NCBI GenBank assembly: GCA_026225945.1
Contig: JAMJFZ010000696.1
Span: forward strand, 62,001-126,000
Source of the DNA: Cricetomys ansorgei
Lineage: Eukaryota; Chordata; Mammalia; Rodentia; Nesomyidae
Direction of reading: 5' to 3'
DNA length: 64,000 bases
In this document: positions 39,501 to 49,210 of the stretch, in pieces
Layout of the letters: each line of letters starts with the position of its first letter
How positions within the stretch are numbered: position 1 is the stretch's first letter
Notes under the pieces: model-generated
The model's input: only the letters and a program-made list of their open reading frames with translations
Database searches by the model: none
Told to the model about the DNA's origin: nothing
Position numbers and translations under genes: made by a program

Positions 39501-39800
39501 GTTTGTCTGTCTGTCTGTCTGTTTCAGAAAACCAAGGACTTGAGTGAAAGTCGCAGAGGTTTTATTGGTGGTACAGACAGTGAAGTGGGGCGTGAAATCT
39601 CCAGGGCTGAGAACAGAGTCATCATGCAAAGTGTAAGTCCCGCGTCTGTTGCACCGTGGGCCCTGGGATGGCTTTCTGTTGTCCGAGATGTAATGATGAT
39701 TTCCTGAATCTCCATTTTCCAACAGCAAGAGCAAGATGTGTCCGTTGTTAAAACGTACCTTGAGTCCCTGGTCGTTGGCCGCTCTGAAGAAACCACCTGA
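33054..39800 (+). CDS. XLR/SYCP3-like protein (Cor1 domain), spliced, complete
   Basis: Eight coding exons join in phase: 33054-33150, 33688-33757, 34613-34647, 35889-36006, 36740-36839, 38288-38386, 39528-39632 and 39726-39800 (TGA). The total is 699 nt, 232 residues. All introns are GT/AG. The product starts basic (MSARDRKKSAKRPR). From about residue 56 it aligns with SYCP3/XLR proteins: an 'R(I)EEFKGDVTRALMSKRKQF'-type segment, KTQQEAR near 100, QEEHLI near 135, then QQQVKILQNA. It is rich in charged heptads and predicted to be coiled coil to near the C-terminus; length fits the family (SYCP3 about 240). SYCP3 builds the meiotic axial element and XLR proteins are germline/lymphoid nuclear proteins, so a germ-cell chromatin role is inferred. 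The ATG was chosen because the paralogue at 59654 has its ATG at the same place in the homologous exon. Odd points: exon 6 has a weak donor (gtctgg), and intron 1 carries a 35-base G run. A named orthologue is not assigned. Confidence 0.88.
33511..33545. repeat. Poly-G tract, intron 1 of XLR-like gene 1
   Basis: A run of 35 G, followed by TT and seven more G. It can form G-quadruplexes, and its length is likely variable or prone to sequencing error. Confidence 0.9.
35141..35292 (+). repeat. B1 SINE
   Basis: Full-length-looking B1 in intron 3: 'ggctcaagcctttaatccca', 'gagttcgaggccagcctgct', ending in an AAAGAAAAG tail. Same strand as the gene. Confidence 0.92.
35595..35765 (+). repeat. B1-related/B4 SINE fragment
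   Basis: Diverged 7SL-like pattern, 'gaacttaggaagtgcaggca' then 'gagaacagcctgggctact' and 'gagactctgtctga'. The old divergence prevents subfamily assignment. Confidence 0.6.
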
Positions 39801-40119
39801 AGCTCCCATATAGGACGCACAGGGAGCGTTGGCTGTGCTAAGAGGATGTTAGTAGTTGTCAGCACAGCTCCTTTCTCTTTGTTTGTTACAAATAAGACTG
39901 AGACCCTGTTAGACATAAAGTGAACCCCCAACAGTTCTGTGAGTAGCAAGAGTCAAGTGTGGAACCTCCAGCCCCATGGCAGCAAGGGAAGAGTATGTTC
40001 TCCTCAGCAGGGGCAGGTGCACTCTGGAAGCAAATGTCATTTCATTTTACGTAAGATTGGCTTCTTTGGTGCCCTGTCACTTCCCCGGAGTGAGTGTTAC
40101 CTTACTTATTTCTGGAAGA

Positions 40120-40129
40120 AATAAATAAA
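40120..40129 (+). terminator. Poly(A) signal of XLR-like gene 1
   Basis: Two overlapping AATAAA hexamers about 320 bp after the stop codon, followed by a GT-rich stretch (gcgtttttctgtgc) suitable as a downstream element. Confidence 0.75.
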
Positions 40130-40654
40130 GATGAGATGCGTTTTTCTGTGCATGCTTTCATTTATTCATTAGGTCACAGAGCCAATTCTGTGGCAAACGG
40201 GCCTCTGTGGGAAAACCAACCCAACAAGACCACTCCGGTGTACTGAACAGAGCAGGTGTTAGCAGAGCCCGATCTTAAGGTGTTGGACTTGAGTTTGTGG
40301 TGGGGCGGAGGCATTTCCCAAAGACGCATTTCCCGGACTCATTTCAACGCTGTATTCAACACTGGTTGAGAGACACTTGCCCTTACCTTTGGCTGCAAAT
40401 ACTTTCTCGACACATGTCTGCATAAGCATTTATGGATTCCGTATCTCAGATGGGTGTTTTGCAGGTGCCTTTTATAGCATTCTCTTTAGAGTTTAATATT
40501 CATCAATCTCAGCATGTATGTGCGTGTTTGTCTAACTCTTGAGTCATTGTCTTACTTACACTTGTCCTGTTCTGCATTTAAAAAAAAATGAATCCTTAGA
40601 ACCTGTGCTCAGTTAGTTTGAGGTCCTTTTATGGTTGTGTACTTACTGAGTCTT

Positions 40655-40829
40655 TATGAGCATATTCCAAAGTGTGTGGGTACACATGAAGGCCAGAAGA
40701 GGAGCTCAGTTCCCCTGGCCTTAAGTTTCAGGTGGTTGTGAGTACTCAAGGTGGTTGATGCTAGCTGAAACTCGGGTCTTCTGGAACAACAGCAAGTGCT
40801 CTGAACCATTGAGCCATCTGTCCAGCCCT
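40655..40829 (-). repeat. B3-type SINE
   Basis: Reverse orientation: 'tgaaggccagaagaggagct' and 'actcgggtcttctggaaca', ending 'gaaccattgagccatctgtc', the reverse complement of the tRNA-like head of B2/B3 SINEs. Confidence 0.85.
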
Positions 40830-41055
40830 GTTAAACACACTTGAAATTGTTTCATCTTTTACCTGGAGTTTGTGAGCTAAACATATTCTTTGTGTAGATT
40901 ACAGGAATGAACCTATCATTGAAAACAAAACCCTTCTGGCAGGGAAGAGAGGAGTGATGATCATACTTCCTCATGCTTCCCATTTCATGTGTGCCTGCCC
41001 ACTATTTGTTCCAAATTTCCTTGGTGATGTCTGTCTTTCTTTCTGCCTGACTTAC

Positions 41056-41150
41056 TTTCCTTCCTTCCTTCCTTCCTTCCTTCCTTCCTTCCTTCCTTCC
41101 TTCCTCCCTCCCTCCCTCCCTCCCTCCCTCCCTCCCTCCCTCCCCTTCCT

Positions 41151-41205
<55 letters not shown>

Positions 41206-41206
41206 G
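41056..41206. repeat. Compound pyrimidine microsatellite
   Basis: Three consecutive tracts: (TTCC)n to about 41104, (TCCC)n to about 41144, then (TTTC)n to 41206. The homopyrimidine strand is plus, so triplex (H-DNA) formation is possible. Confidence 0.97.
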
Positions 41207-41289
41207 TTTTTTATTGTTCATTGAAGATTATATTGATGGATTTAAAAAATATGAAACTGGTTTGTGTATGTGTGTGTGTGTCGTCCTGA

Positions 41290-41422
41290 GGTGGGAGAGT
41301 GCACACAAAAGTCAAAGGTCAGCTCTTTGGAGTGAATTGTCATGTTATGGGACCTTGGAGATTGGACTCAGTTCATCAAGCTTGCTGGAAAGTGCCTGTC
41401 TGCTCAGCCATCTTTCTAGCCC
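41290..41422 (-). repeat. B3/B4-type SINE fragment
   Basis: Reverse orientation SINE: 'aaaagtcaaaggtcagctct' near the left and 'tctgctcagccatctttcta' at the right. Confidence 0.7.
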
Positions 41423-41528
41423 AAGATTTTCAATTTCACTGATTTTGATTTAAATTTCATGTCGTCCCTCTCCTCTCTACACTAGTGGCCTCTTCCTCCT
41501 CTTCACCCTGCTCTCTCATATATTCCTT

Positions 41529-41531
<3 letters not shown>

Positions 41532-41560
<29 letters not shown>
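41532..41560. repeat. (GT)n microsatellite
   Basis: About 14 GT dinucleotides. Confidence 0.93.
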
Positions 41561-41693
41561 AGGTGTAGGTGTGTGTAGGAGAAATGTTGACACTAGGTGT
41601 CTCTGATACCCTACCTTTTTTCCCAGACGGGATGTTAGATCTATTACTGAATGTGATTTGGTGGTGTGTAATAGAGCACCAAAGTAGACGGCC

Positions 41694-42165
41694 TCAGGAA
41701 TGCAGGGCCTGCCACTTGTCCAGGGGACCGCAATTGCTGATGTATTTGACCCCACAGCTATCATTGATGAGGCACTCCCCAGCGACCATGTCTTCAGATC
41801 AATCTGCATTCAACTTAGTGAAGCCCCAAGTCTTTGAGATACGGATTTAGAAAGACCGATGAAGAAGAACTCGGTGAGGAAGGCAAGACGGTGGGAGGAA
41901 GGGGCTTAATAATACCATTTGCCTTCTGGTAGCCAGGGAGCTTGAACTCGACTTTGCATAGGACCTCAATCAAGTGTTCCTTATTCTGAAGCTTGATTCA
42001 GGTGGACACGATGACCTGGACAATGGGAACCCTGGCACGGTGACCCGAGGCTTCTCGAAGGCACACACGTACCTGTTTGGAGCCTAGACTGGGGACAACA
42101 TTGAGATGAGAGACTTGAAAGGTTGTGAGAAAATTGTCTCCAAGGGCCCTTAGGGCAATCCATAC
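41694..42165 (-). pseudogene. RPL10 processed pseudogene, 5'-truncated
   Basis: Minus-strand reading matches the C-terminal part of ribosomal protein L10 (uL16). It contains RLQTG near the upstream end, then IKLQNKEHLIEVL, then TWGFTKLNAD, and finishes with [20 protein letters not shown] and a stop at 41694. It is interrupted by in-frame stops (for example before IKLQNKE, and after LNAD) and by frameshifts. It spans what are several exons in the parent gene without introns, so it is a retrocopy. The 5' end fades out near 42165 and earlier coding sequence is not recognisable. Not functional. Confidence 0.88.
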
Positions 42166-42294
42166 AGGCAACAGGCAGCATACACTACCAAGGAGGCTGC
42201 TGTTGGCAACCATTGCACACCAGTCCCTCTGCCTGCCCCCACCCGAGGATAGGAACCTATCTGGTCGGCTTAATTATCTGCAGGTTTACCTTAT

Positions 42295-42530
42295 CTTTTA
42301 AGACACAGCCTCTCAGTGAACGTGGAACTCACTGACTTGGTCAGGCTGAGTGACCAGAGAGCTTTGGGGATGGATCCACCAGCCTCTGTGTGTCCTTTAC
42401 CGCAGACATGCTGGCTCTGAAGCTTATGAGCATTGCTTTGCCTGGATTTTCGACGGGCACTGGTGATCTGAACTCCGGTCCTCGTGTGTATGAAAAATGC
42501 TCTATGCACCGAGCAATCTTCCTTGCACAT
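42295..42530 (-). repeat. B4-type SINE
   Basis: Reverse orientation: 'agacacagcctctcagtgaa', 'gaactcactgacttggtcag', 'ggcactggtgatctgaactc' and a final 'ctatgcaccgagcaatctt'. Typical internal order of a B4 element read backwards. Confidence 0.75.
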
Positions 42531-43528
42531 CTTCAGTTTTATGGTCAGTCATGGCACCTTAGTGTTACAAATGAATGACATTTATGGTGCCATTTCCTCT
42601 CATGCACATATGCCTGAGGTCAGAAGTGTTCCTCTGTCTCTCATTGCAGAAAACTTCGAAGGGCTCTAGAGCCCCTTCATTAGCAATATCATAAACAAGT
42701 GTTTTTAGCATGCAAGATTTTGGGGGCAGGGTGTTTCAAACATCATTTGCTTTAGCCAAGAGTAGCTAACAGGCAGGCTCCATTTCAGGAAGCAGATATT
42801 AAGAGTTTCTGGGATTACAGGTTTTACCAAGTTAGCACTTGCAGAGAGTAAAGCTGTCTCTCACAGACTATAGAAATTAACCACCACCACCCAGCAGCAA
42901 CTCCTGTGGCATAACAATTGTTTCAAAGCTTCAGGAGCATTCATCAAACAATCATCACTGCACAGACAGTGCATGCAGCTTTGCAATTTCTGAGGACAAG
43001 CTCAATTATCTCTAGACTACAAGTCTAGGTTGTCTACTTGGTGGTTGGACTGAGAGCTGCCTAGAGTAAGATTAGGAAAGCTCACTTCTGGTGTGCCTGT
43101 TCCAGCATTCTCAAAGAGGATTGATTTGCAGAAGAGTAACAGGCAAGCGTCTCTCCCTGGATGTGGATTCTCCATGTAGTAGACTGGGAGCCCAGGCAGA
43201 ATTAAAGCAGGAGAAGAGAAAGCCTGCTAGTGCAGGCTAACTCTATCTTTCCCGAGCTAGTGCATGTAGTACTGTCACCATCACCTGTGGCCACCAGACT
43301 CCAGAGCCTTCAGCCTTCTAATGAAGATGCACAGTGGCTACACTCCAGGGAGTACCCAGGCCTGGATCAGGGCTGCATCATTTGTCCTCCTTGAGCTGAG
43401 GCTTCCAGCTTTTCAGTTTAGCAGATGCTGAATTATCCCACTCTCCAGCATGCAGAAGGCCCGTTTTAACCACTTAGCCCCCAACTGGGTAAGACATGCA
43501 GGGAATTTCACCCATATTCATTCATTCA

Positions 43529-43530
<2 letters not shown>
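42531..43530. other. Intergenic DNA, nothing recognised
   Basis: AT-rich unique-looking sequence without gene, SINE or long repeat that I can identify. Confidence 0.5.
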
Positions 43531-43562
<32 letters not shown>

Positions 43563-43650
43563 TGTGTTATGTGTGAGCATGTACATAGATGTGTGTGTGT
43601 GTGTGTGTGTCTGTGTGTGGTGTGTTATGTGTGAGCATGTACATAGATGA
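43531..43650. repeat. (GT)n tract with a 60-70 bp duplication
   Basis: Two (GT)n runs, each followed by the same segment 'ggtgtgttatgtgtgagcat' plus 'gtacatagatg'. The unit is tandemly duplicated once. Confidence 0.93.
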
Positions 43651-45284
43651 TCCCATCCCCCTAGAGAGCCGTGACTTACATGGCATATATTTGTCAAGAT
43701 TTGAGATATTGTCTGCTATGATTTTTAATATGGCAGTCTTTTTTTTTTTTCTTTTCAGAGAATCACTGTACTGCAGACCTGCACCTCCAGCCCTCGGTCG
43801 TCACCCTTTCACTGAGTAGGTTTTCTGTCCTCAGCAAGCAGCTCTCCTTTGGGAATGCCATGGACAGACATTTGATCCTTTTAGTATTCTGGCAATCCTG
43901 TCACTGTCCTCCATGTTTGTTTGCTTTTATTGCTGTCTGAATGTAATAGTTCAAATCACTGGTCTCCAAGCTCTAGTGTCCCTTTTCCTGTGTGACCTAT
44001 TCTGTCCTTGGGGCTCTCGAATCGGATTTTAAAATCTGACTCACTCAGGCATTTAAGAACTGTTACTGGTGTTTCTCCCTTTTCCTGTTGTGCTGATAAA
44101 TCAACCCAGGGTGTCACAATGGCTAGGCAACGTTTGTACCACTGAACTAACTACATCCCTGGCTGGACTGTATATGCTGTTTTAAACCAGAGGTCATAGG
44201 TGAGACTTTTCTTTTTCTTTCCTTCTTTCTTTTTTCTTAGCTCTTTGAAAGAATAATTAGCTATAGAAAATATACCAATTAATGGATTTCACTGTGATAA
44301 GTTGTGATCACGCTCACTACCAACTGGGGATATTCCCTCCCATCTCACCCCTCCTTCCGGGTCCCTTCTCTTGCCCCACAGGTCCCTGTTGGGTGCGGGT
44401 GGTGAGTTCTTGCCTTCACAGGTCAGGATGAGCTTGTGCTCCTGGCGCCACAAACTTAGGTGGAGACAGCACATTACAAGAGGCAGAATGAAGAAGCAGC
44501 TAGGAAATCCCAGCCCTGTGTCCTCAGGCAGACCGTGAGGAGAATTGCCAAAATGCCAAATTGCCAAACTTTCAGTTTCCAGTATTCATTTCAATCTCAA
44601 AGACAGGACTACTTTAGATGGTGCGTTGCAGTTTGTAAATAGTACTAATAAGATTTTGGTTGGAAAGTACAAAAATGAGATTGTGATTTAAAACATTCTT
44701 CTGTATTCTGCTTGATTTTTCCATGCAATGTGTTTGTTTTGGTGATATGTCCTTGTGTGGTAACTAAATTGAGCTCTGTTTCCTAGCGGTGGATGGATTC
44801 GACTTTTTATGTAGTGGCCAGATAAACAATTGGATTTGACTAAGCAGAATAAAGTGTGCTTGCATCCCATGAATGTTCTGACTCTGTGAAATTTAAATGC
44901 CTCAACTCATCAGTCCTCTAGTAAACAGCTGTGTTCAATGTGATAGGAAAAAGTCAATCTTACACTGTTAATAATTATGGATTTACTGGACAGGATTCAC
45001 TATTCTTGTGTACCAGTATCCTTGCTGGGACAAAGTAGGGAGCAACGAAATAGTTGCTTACTCACTTCTCTGATGGTAGTGGATATAACGTCCCCATTGA
45101 ATGTGTTCTTCAGAAAGAGAAAATAAAGGACAATCTCTTTTTGTCAGGAAGACAAACATTTGTGGAATATTTATAAAATAAAGGGAGTCATTGTCTTTAG
45201 TTACATACTCATTGTCAAGCCCACCGGGCTCCAATGGATAGTCCCAAACTCATGGTCCCACGGATGGGCCTGGATAAATGCGGT
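43651..45284. other. Intergenic DNA, mostly unassigned
   Basis: AT-rich. A possible reverse ID/tRNA-like SINE fragment lies at about 44088-44165 ('cacaatggctaggcaacgt', 'ccactgaactaactacatcc'). No gene is recognised in the rest. Confidence 0.45.
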
Positions 45285-45612
45285 CGGAGATTCGGTGGAA
45301 TATCTCGGTGGTTAAGAGCACTTGTTCTTCGAGGATGAGGTCCTGGGTTCAAAGCCCCAGCTCCCATGTAGAAAGCCAGGCATGGCTGTATGTGCCTATA
45401 GCTAGCTCTTTGGTGGGAGACAGGTGAATCCCAATAGGGCAGTGGCCAGGCTGCCTAGACGCAACAGTTAGCTTTGGGTTCAGTCAAAAGACCTTTCAAG
45501 GCAGTAAGTGGCAAAGCTCTAGAGAATGCCAGGTGAGGTCCTGCTCTACCCTCTGCATGCACAGCAGACAAGTGTACATAAATATACTATACAAACACGC
45601 AAGAAAAAAAAC
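45285..45612 (+). repeat. B2/B4-type SINE
   Basis: tRNA-like head 'ctcggtggttaagagcactt', then 'gtcctgggttcaaagccc' (B-box-like) and 'gccaggcatggctgtatgtg', ending in an A-rich tail near 45605. Confidence 0.75.
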
Positions 45613-45749
45613 TCAGTGGGTCACAGCACAAAAAGGTCATGAAAGGAGGCATGGAATTGCGGAGGGCACTTCGGGGTTGACAGGAAATAGAGGGAAATAA
45701 AAGCAGGTTGGGTAGGAGTAATCAGAACATATTATAGATGTGTCCGAAA

Positions 45750-45753
<4 letters not shown>

Positions 45754-45787
<34 letters not shown>
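45754..45787. repeat. Poly(A) tract
   Basis: 34 uninterrupted A. No SINE or LINE body directly upstream explains it. Confidence 0.9.
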
Positions 45788-45789
<2 letters not shown>

Positions 45790-45799
45790 AAACCTAACA

Positions 45800-46600
45800 A
45801 ATAATGATTCTTCCTGAGTTGTGTAGAGGTAAGATATATGAAGTGACTTCTCTCCCAGCCGGAGAGGAACAGATACTGTAAGACCACCTGGCCCATGTCG
45901 GTTTTTCCATTCCCGCTTGGAATATATCAATTGTTGTCCCTCCATCCTTCATCAATTGTGTTAATGAGGGCAACAAGTCAGTCGTGCTTTGAATGCGCTT
46001 TCTCCATGCTGTGATGGAATACCACAGTGTTCATTGCTATCATCCACAGGCAGAAACTTTGTCAAGACTATTCTCTTCATAATGTGAATTGGAATAGAAA
46101 GTTAAACATAGGTGGAGATCAAGTTGAGAAACAGGCAGAAAAACCGCCTTAGTATAAGGCTTAGCTTGTAAGGAATCCATCATTTCAGAGTCTGAAGCAG
46201 CAGGGCTTTATGCAGCAGTTCAGGAGGGAAGGTAGAGGATATGAGCTTAGAGGGCCAAGCAGGGTGGTGTGGTGGACGTGGCCCATTCTCTCCAGATTGC
46301 TTCTGTTCTGGGGAGAGGTGCTAAGGTCATGGTTTCGGTCAGCATATTGAGGGCGGCAGCAGGCGGAGCAGGCACTGCCTGGAAGGCATGGGGCTGTGGC
46401 CTGAGGGGAGGCCCTTCACGATGCTTGTGCTGACAGATTCCAAGCAGTGGGAGTGTCCCATGTAGCCTATGACAAGGAGATCAGGAGTGCAGAGTGAGAG
46501 CATTCAGAGTGGCTGTGGCAGAGCAAGTGGTGAGTTGGCTTTCAGGGGTTGAGGTTCAGACCAGCCTGTCCCAGAGCAATGGTGTCCATTAAAGGACTGA
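45800..46600 (+). pseudogene. Partial XLR/SYCP3-like gene copy, broken
   Basis: 45810-46049 is closely similar to 63690-63918 of gene 2, including 'tttgaatgcgctttct' and 'tgctgtgatggaatacc'. It leads to an acceptor at 46049 and an exon from 46050 homologous to exon 5 (QKLCQDYSLHNVNWNRKL). The expected donor after 100 nt is lost: the frame runs into TAG at about 46150. Beyond it, 46330-46600 matches intron 5 of gene 1 (37050-37290: 'gcactgcctgga', 'gtggctgtggcagag'). Exons 6-8 are missing because the copy ends before the provirus at 46765. A dead third family member. Confidence 0.82.
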
Positions 46601-46764
46601 CAGACGATAAAAACCTGTCAAGATACTCCCTATAGGAACAGAAAGTCCATCAGATTTGGGGGAGTGATGAGTGGCTTTTCAAATCTTCAAGGAAAACATA
46701 CCGAATACCTATGCCTATAGCTATAGCTTTACTAATACCCGTACCTATAGCTCTACCTAATACC
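46601..46764. repeat. Degenerate CTATAG-rich segment at provirus edge
   Basis: Short interrupted repeats of 'cctatagct' and 'ctaataccc' between about 46707 and 46764, directly next to the left LTR. Confidence 0.7.
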
Positions 46765-47334
46765 TGTTGGACCCCAGGGGCCCAAACCGGAACGCCGCAC
46801 CCCCACAGAGACCCACAGTCAGAAAATCGATGCAAATAGCAAGAGGATTTATTCCAGTATACTGGGGCCGTTCTAACAGGCAGGATAGAAGCGACCACCA
46901 GGAGCAAATGGTGAAGCTTTTTATACAGTTGAAACGGTTGCTAGGCACAAACCGAGTTGGGACAAGTTGAACGGTCCCCAAATTGTTTTCCCATTTTGAT
47001 ACGTAGGGGCCAGTTAACCTTTAAACTGATTGGTGCTGGCATATAGCAAGGTTGCGGGCTCCTAGAAAATGTAAACTTTAGGGTCTTAGTCTAGGTGGGT
47101 GGGGGGAAGACTCAGCCCGAGGCCATGGGCTGTCTACGTGGGGAAACTCTTTTAGCCCAAGGCCGTCTTGTTTGTCTTAGAAAGTGTTTTTCTTTAACTC
47201 TGGGAACTGTTTTGGGTCACGGTGCTCCTGGCTTGGGCCTACACAATTTTGGTGCTCTTAGAAGCCTGACTAAAGTTGGCTGCTTTGGTCTTTTTCTATA
47301 CTAGGGACCTGAATCTTAAGGTGGGACCCCCACA
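46765..47334 (-). repeat. 3' LTR of the provirus
   Basis: 570 bp, TGT...ACA termini. Nearly identical to the 5' LTR from about 46820 to the end. It lacks a 23-bp segment (between short 'ggacc' repeats) that the 5' LTR has near its U5 end. Confidence 0.93.
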
Positions 47335-47350
47335 TCTCCCCCCTTCTCTC
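47335..47350 (-). promoter_or_regulatory. Polypurine tract
   Basis: On the minus strand an AGAAGGGGGGAGA purine run lies immediately before the 3' LTR, the plus-strand primer site for reverse transcription. Confidence 0.8.
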
Positions 47351-47375
47351 AGGTAAATTGATTCCAATCATGGAA

Positions 47376-47995
47376 TCAGAGGTTATTACCTGTAGGAATC
47401 TCCTGATATTGTTGCCTCAGCATTAGCACCTGTACAGTGCCAATGCGTTCTTTAATAAAGGTAATTAAGCGTTTAAGAATGCAAGGGCCAAAAGTAAGCA
47501 GCAAGAGCAATATTATAAGTGGTCCCAGAAGTGTGGAAATCAGAGTTGTAAACCATGGGGACTGATTGAACCAAGACTCGAACCATCCCTGGTGCTGGTC
47601 TCTTTCTTTTTGTCTGGACGCCAATCTTTCCCGTACCTTTGCCATAGAGTCTTTAACTACTCCTGAATGGTCTATGTAAAAACAGCACTCTTCTCTGCCT
47701 CTCCGGTTTTACAAGACTATTTCAGAGAGAGAGAGGTTAGGGATTCCTGAAGTTTAGAAATTGAACCTTCCATGGCTCTGATATCTACATCTATGGCATC
47801 TCTTAGTCCCCTGTAGTAGGAGGGCTGGAGGGCTAGAGCAGTGCCTCCTGTGGCTACTCCTGCAGTCACTCCTACCCCTAGAAGTACAGCTAGGGTCACA
47901 CTTATAGGCTCTCTTTTGAATCTAGCCTGCCCCTCCCAGATATCTAGCAGTTCACTCTCTTGATGGTAAATAAGTCTAGGCACCAGCTGCACCAT
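47376..47995 (-). pseudogene. Env transmembrane subunit remnant
   Basis: 47995-47717 holds the C-terminal end of SU with a furin-type R-F-K-R site, then a Gly/Ala/Val-rich fusion-peptide-like stretch and a heptad region. 47645-47376 holds a Trp-rich membrane-proximal segment, a hydrophobic membrane span (about 20 residues of L/I) and a cytoplasmic tail ending in a stop. Between them a nonsense codon and a deletion remove most of the conserved immunosuppressive-type segment, though its C-terminal cysteines remain. Gammaretrovirus-like organisation. Broken, so no intact Env can be made. Confidence 0.85.
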
Positions 47996-48045
47996 AACAC
48001 AGAAGTCTTTGGTTAGATTTAGGACACTTAGTTCAACACAGGGTG

Positions 48046-49210
48046 TTAGACCAGACCCACATACCCACCATCCATCTTCTGGCGGGAGGAGATATCCAGA
48101 GCTATATTCAGTTTAAATGCTGGAGTGACAAAGATGTGAATGGGTGGAAGGGACCTGTCCTGTACAGATCCCTTGTCCTGAAACAGAAGTGATAGTGAGC
48201 CTGGGACCTCGGGAGTGCCATCGGCACCTGTTAGCACCTGTTGAGTATGAGGAGTTGCTTATTAATCCTATAGCTTCGTAATAAGGGGGGCAATATCATA
48301 ACACAGCCAGCAAGCCTGAGTGGCAGTTGGGTTAGCAGCATTCAGAACTTTAAATGCCTGTTCAACCATATAAGTAAGATTTAACCCAGGAGTTATAGGG
48401 GGCTGTGGACTGGGGCTCAGAGCCATCTCAGTAATAGTGGTGGGGGCTGGACTGAGTGGCCTAGGTTGGGGATGATACAGTACAGAATTGGGCTCTACAG
48501 CCAATACTTTTGGGGTTTCTATTTTAAGTCTGATAGTTAAAGTGAGCGCTATATCTGTCCCAGTAACATAAAACCTCAGTCCCCAAGTTTTTCCTTTTAG
48601 CCATTGTGCTTCGGCCTTTTTCCCTGGTCCTGTGAAGCTAATGTTAAGAGGATTACAAGTAAAATTGAGACATGGCCCCGTTCCTGTCCAGGTCCTGCTT
48701 GAAAGTGGTGGGGCTCTCCGGGCGAGTTGATACCCTCCTGGCATCTGACATCTGTTTTGATTTAGCCCTGGTCCTATGGATGCCCGTTTTACAGTAATTA
48801 GATCCCAGGTGGAGCTAGGGTTCCAATGGACGGTGCCAGTAGTTTCACAACCCCAGGCTGCACAATAATAACTTTCCAAACTTCTCACATCTATGGATTT
48901 TGGATCTTTTACGTCCGTCCCTAGGACACACATAAAATGGGGCACTCCTAAGCTTGTTTCATAGGTGAGGGTGTTTACAACCAATTCCCAATTCTCCGAC
49001 GCCCTCCCCAGAACAGGGCACCTTGGAACATTTGAGTTTTCCGTCACACTCAGGCCTTCCCAGCTCATTGGGAACCACCACTCCCCCCTTCAGAGTGGTA
49101 TCCGGGGATATCCCAGGTGCTCAGTCCTGCTATTAATTGACAGAGGTCTGGAGTAAGGTCTGGCCACCAAGCGTAGGGGGCAGTGGTTTTGGATGTGGAC
49201 CATGCTGTTT
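48046..49210 (-). pseudogene. Env surface subunit remnant
   Basis: The longest open piece, 49068-48268 (266 codons), has several N-glycosylation-type NXT/S sites, a Pro-rich middle and a CWLC motif near its end, the CXXC typical of gammaretroviral SU. Coding similarity continues upstream to about 49200 in another frame, so a frameshift separates the N-terminus. Downstream a further stop and frame change separate it from the TM part. Defective. Confidence 0.82.

Larger units (their letters stand above)
40150..41690. other. Intergenic DNA with SINEs and microsatellites
   Basis: No gene seen. Contents are listed as separate repeats. The remaining sequence is AT-rich. Confidence 0.5.

Noticed and set aside
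45754..45787. Poly(A) tail of a retroposed gene copy
   Set aside because: The XLR-like copy next to it retains introns, and no SINE or LINE body precedes the A run.
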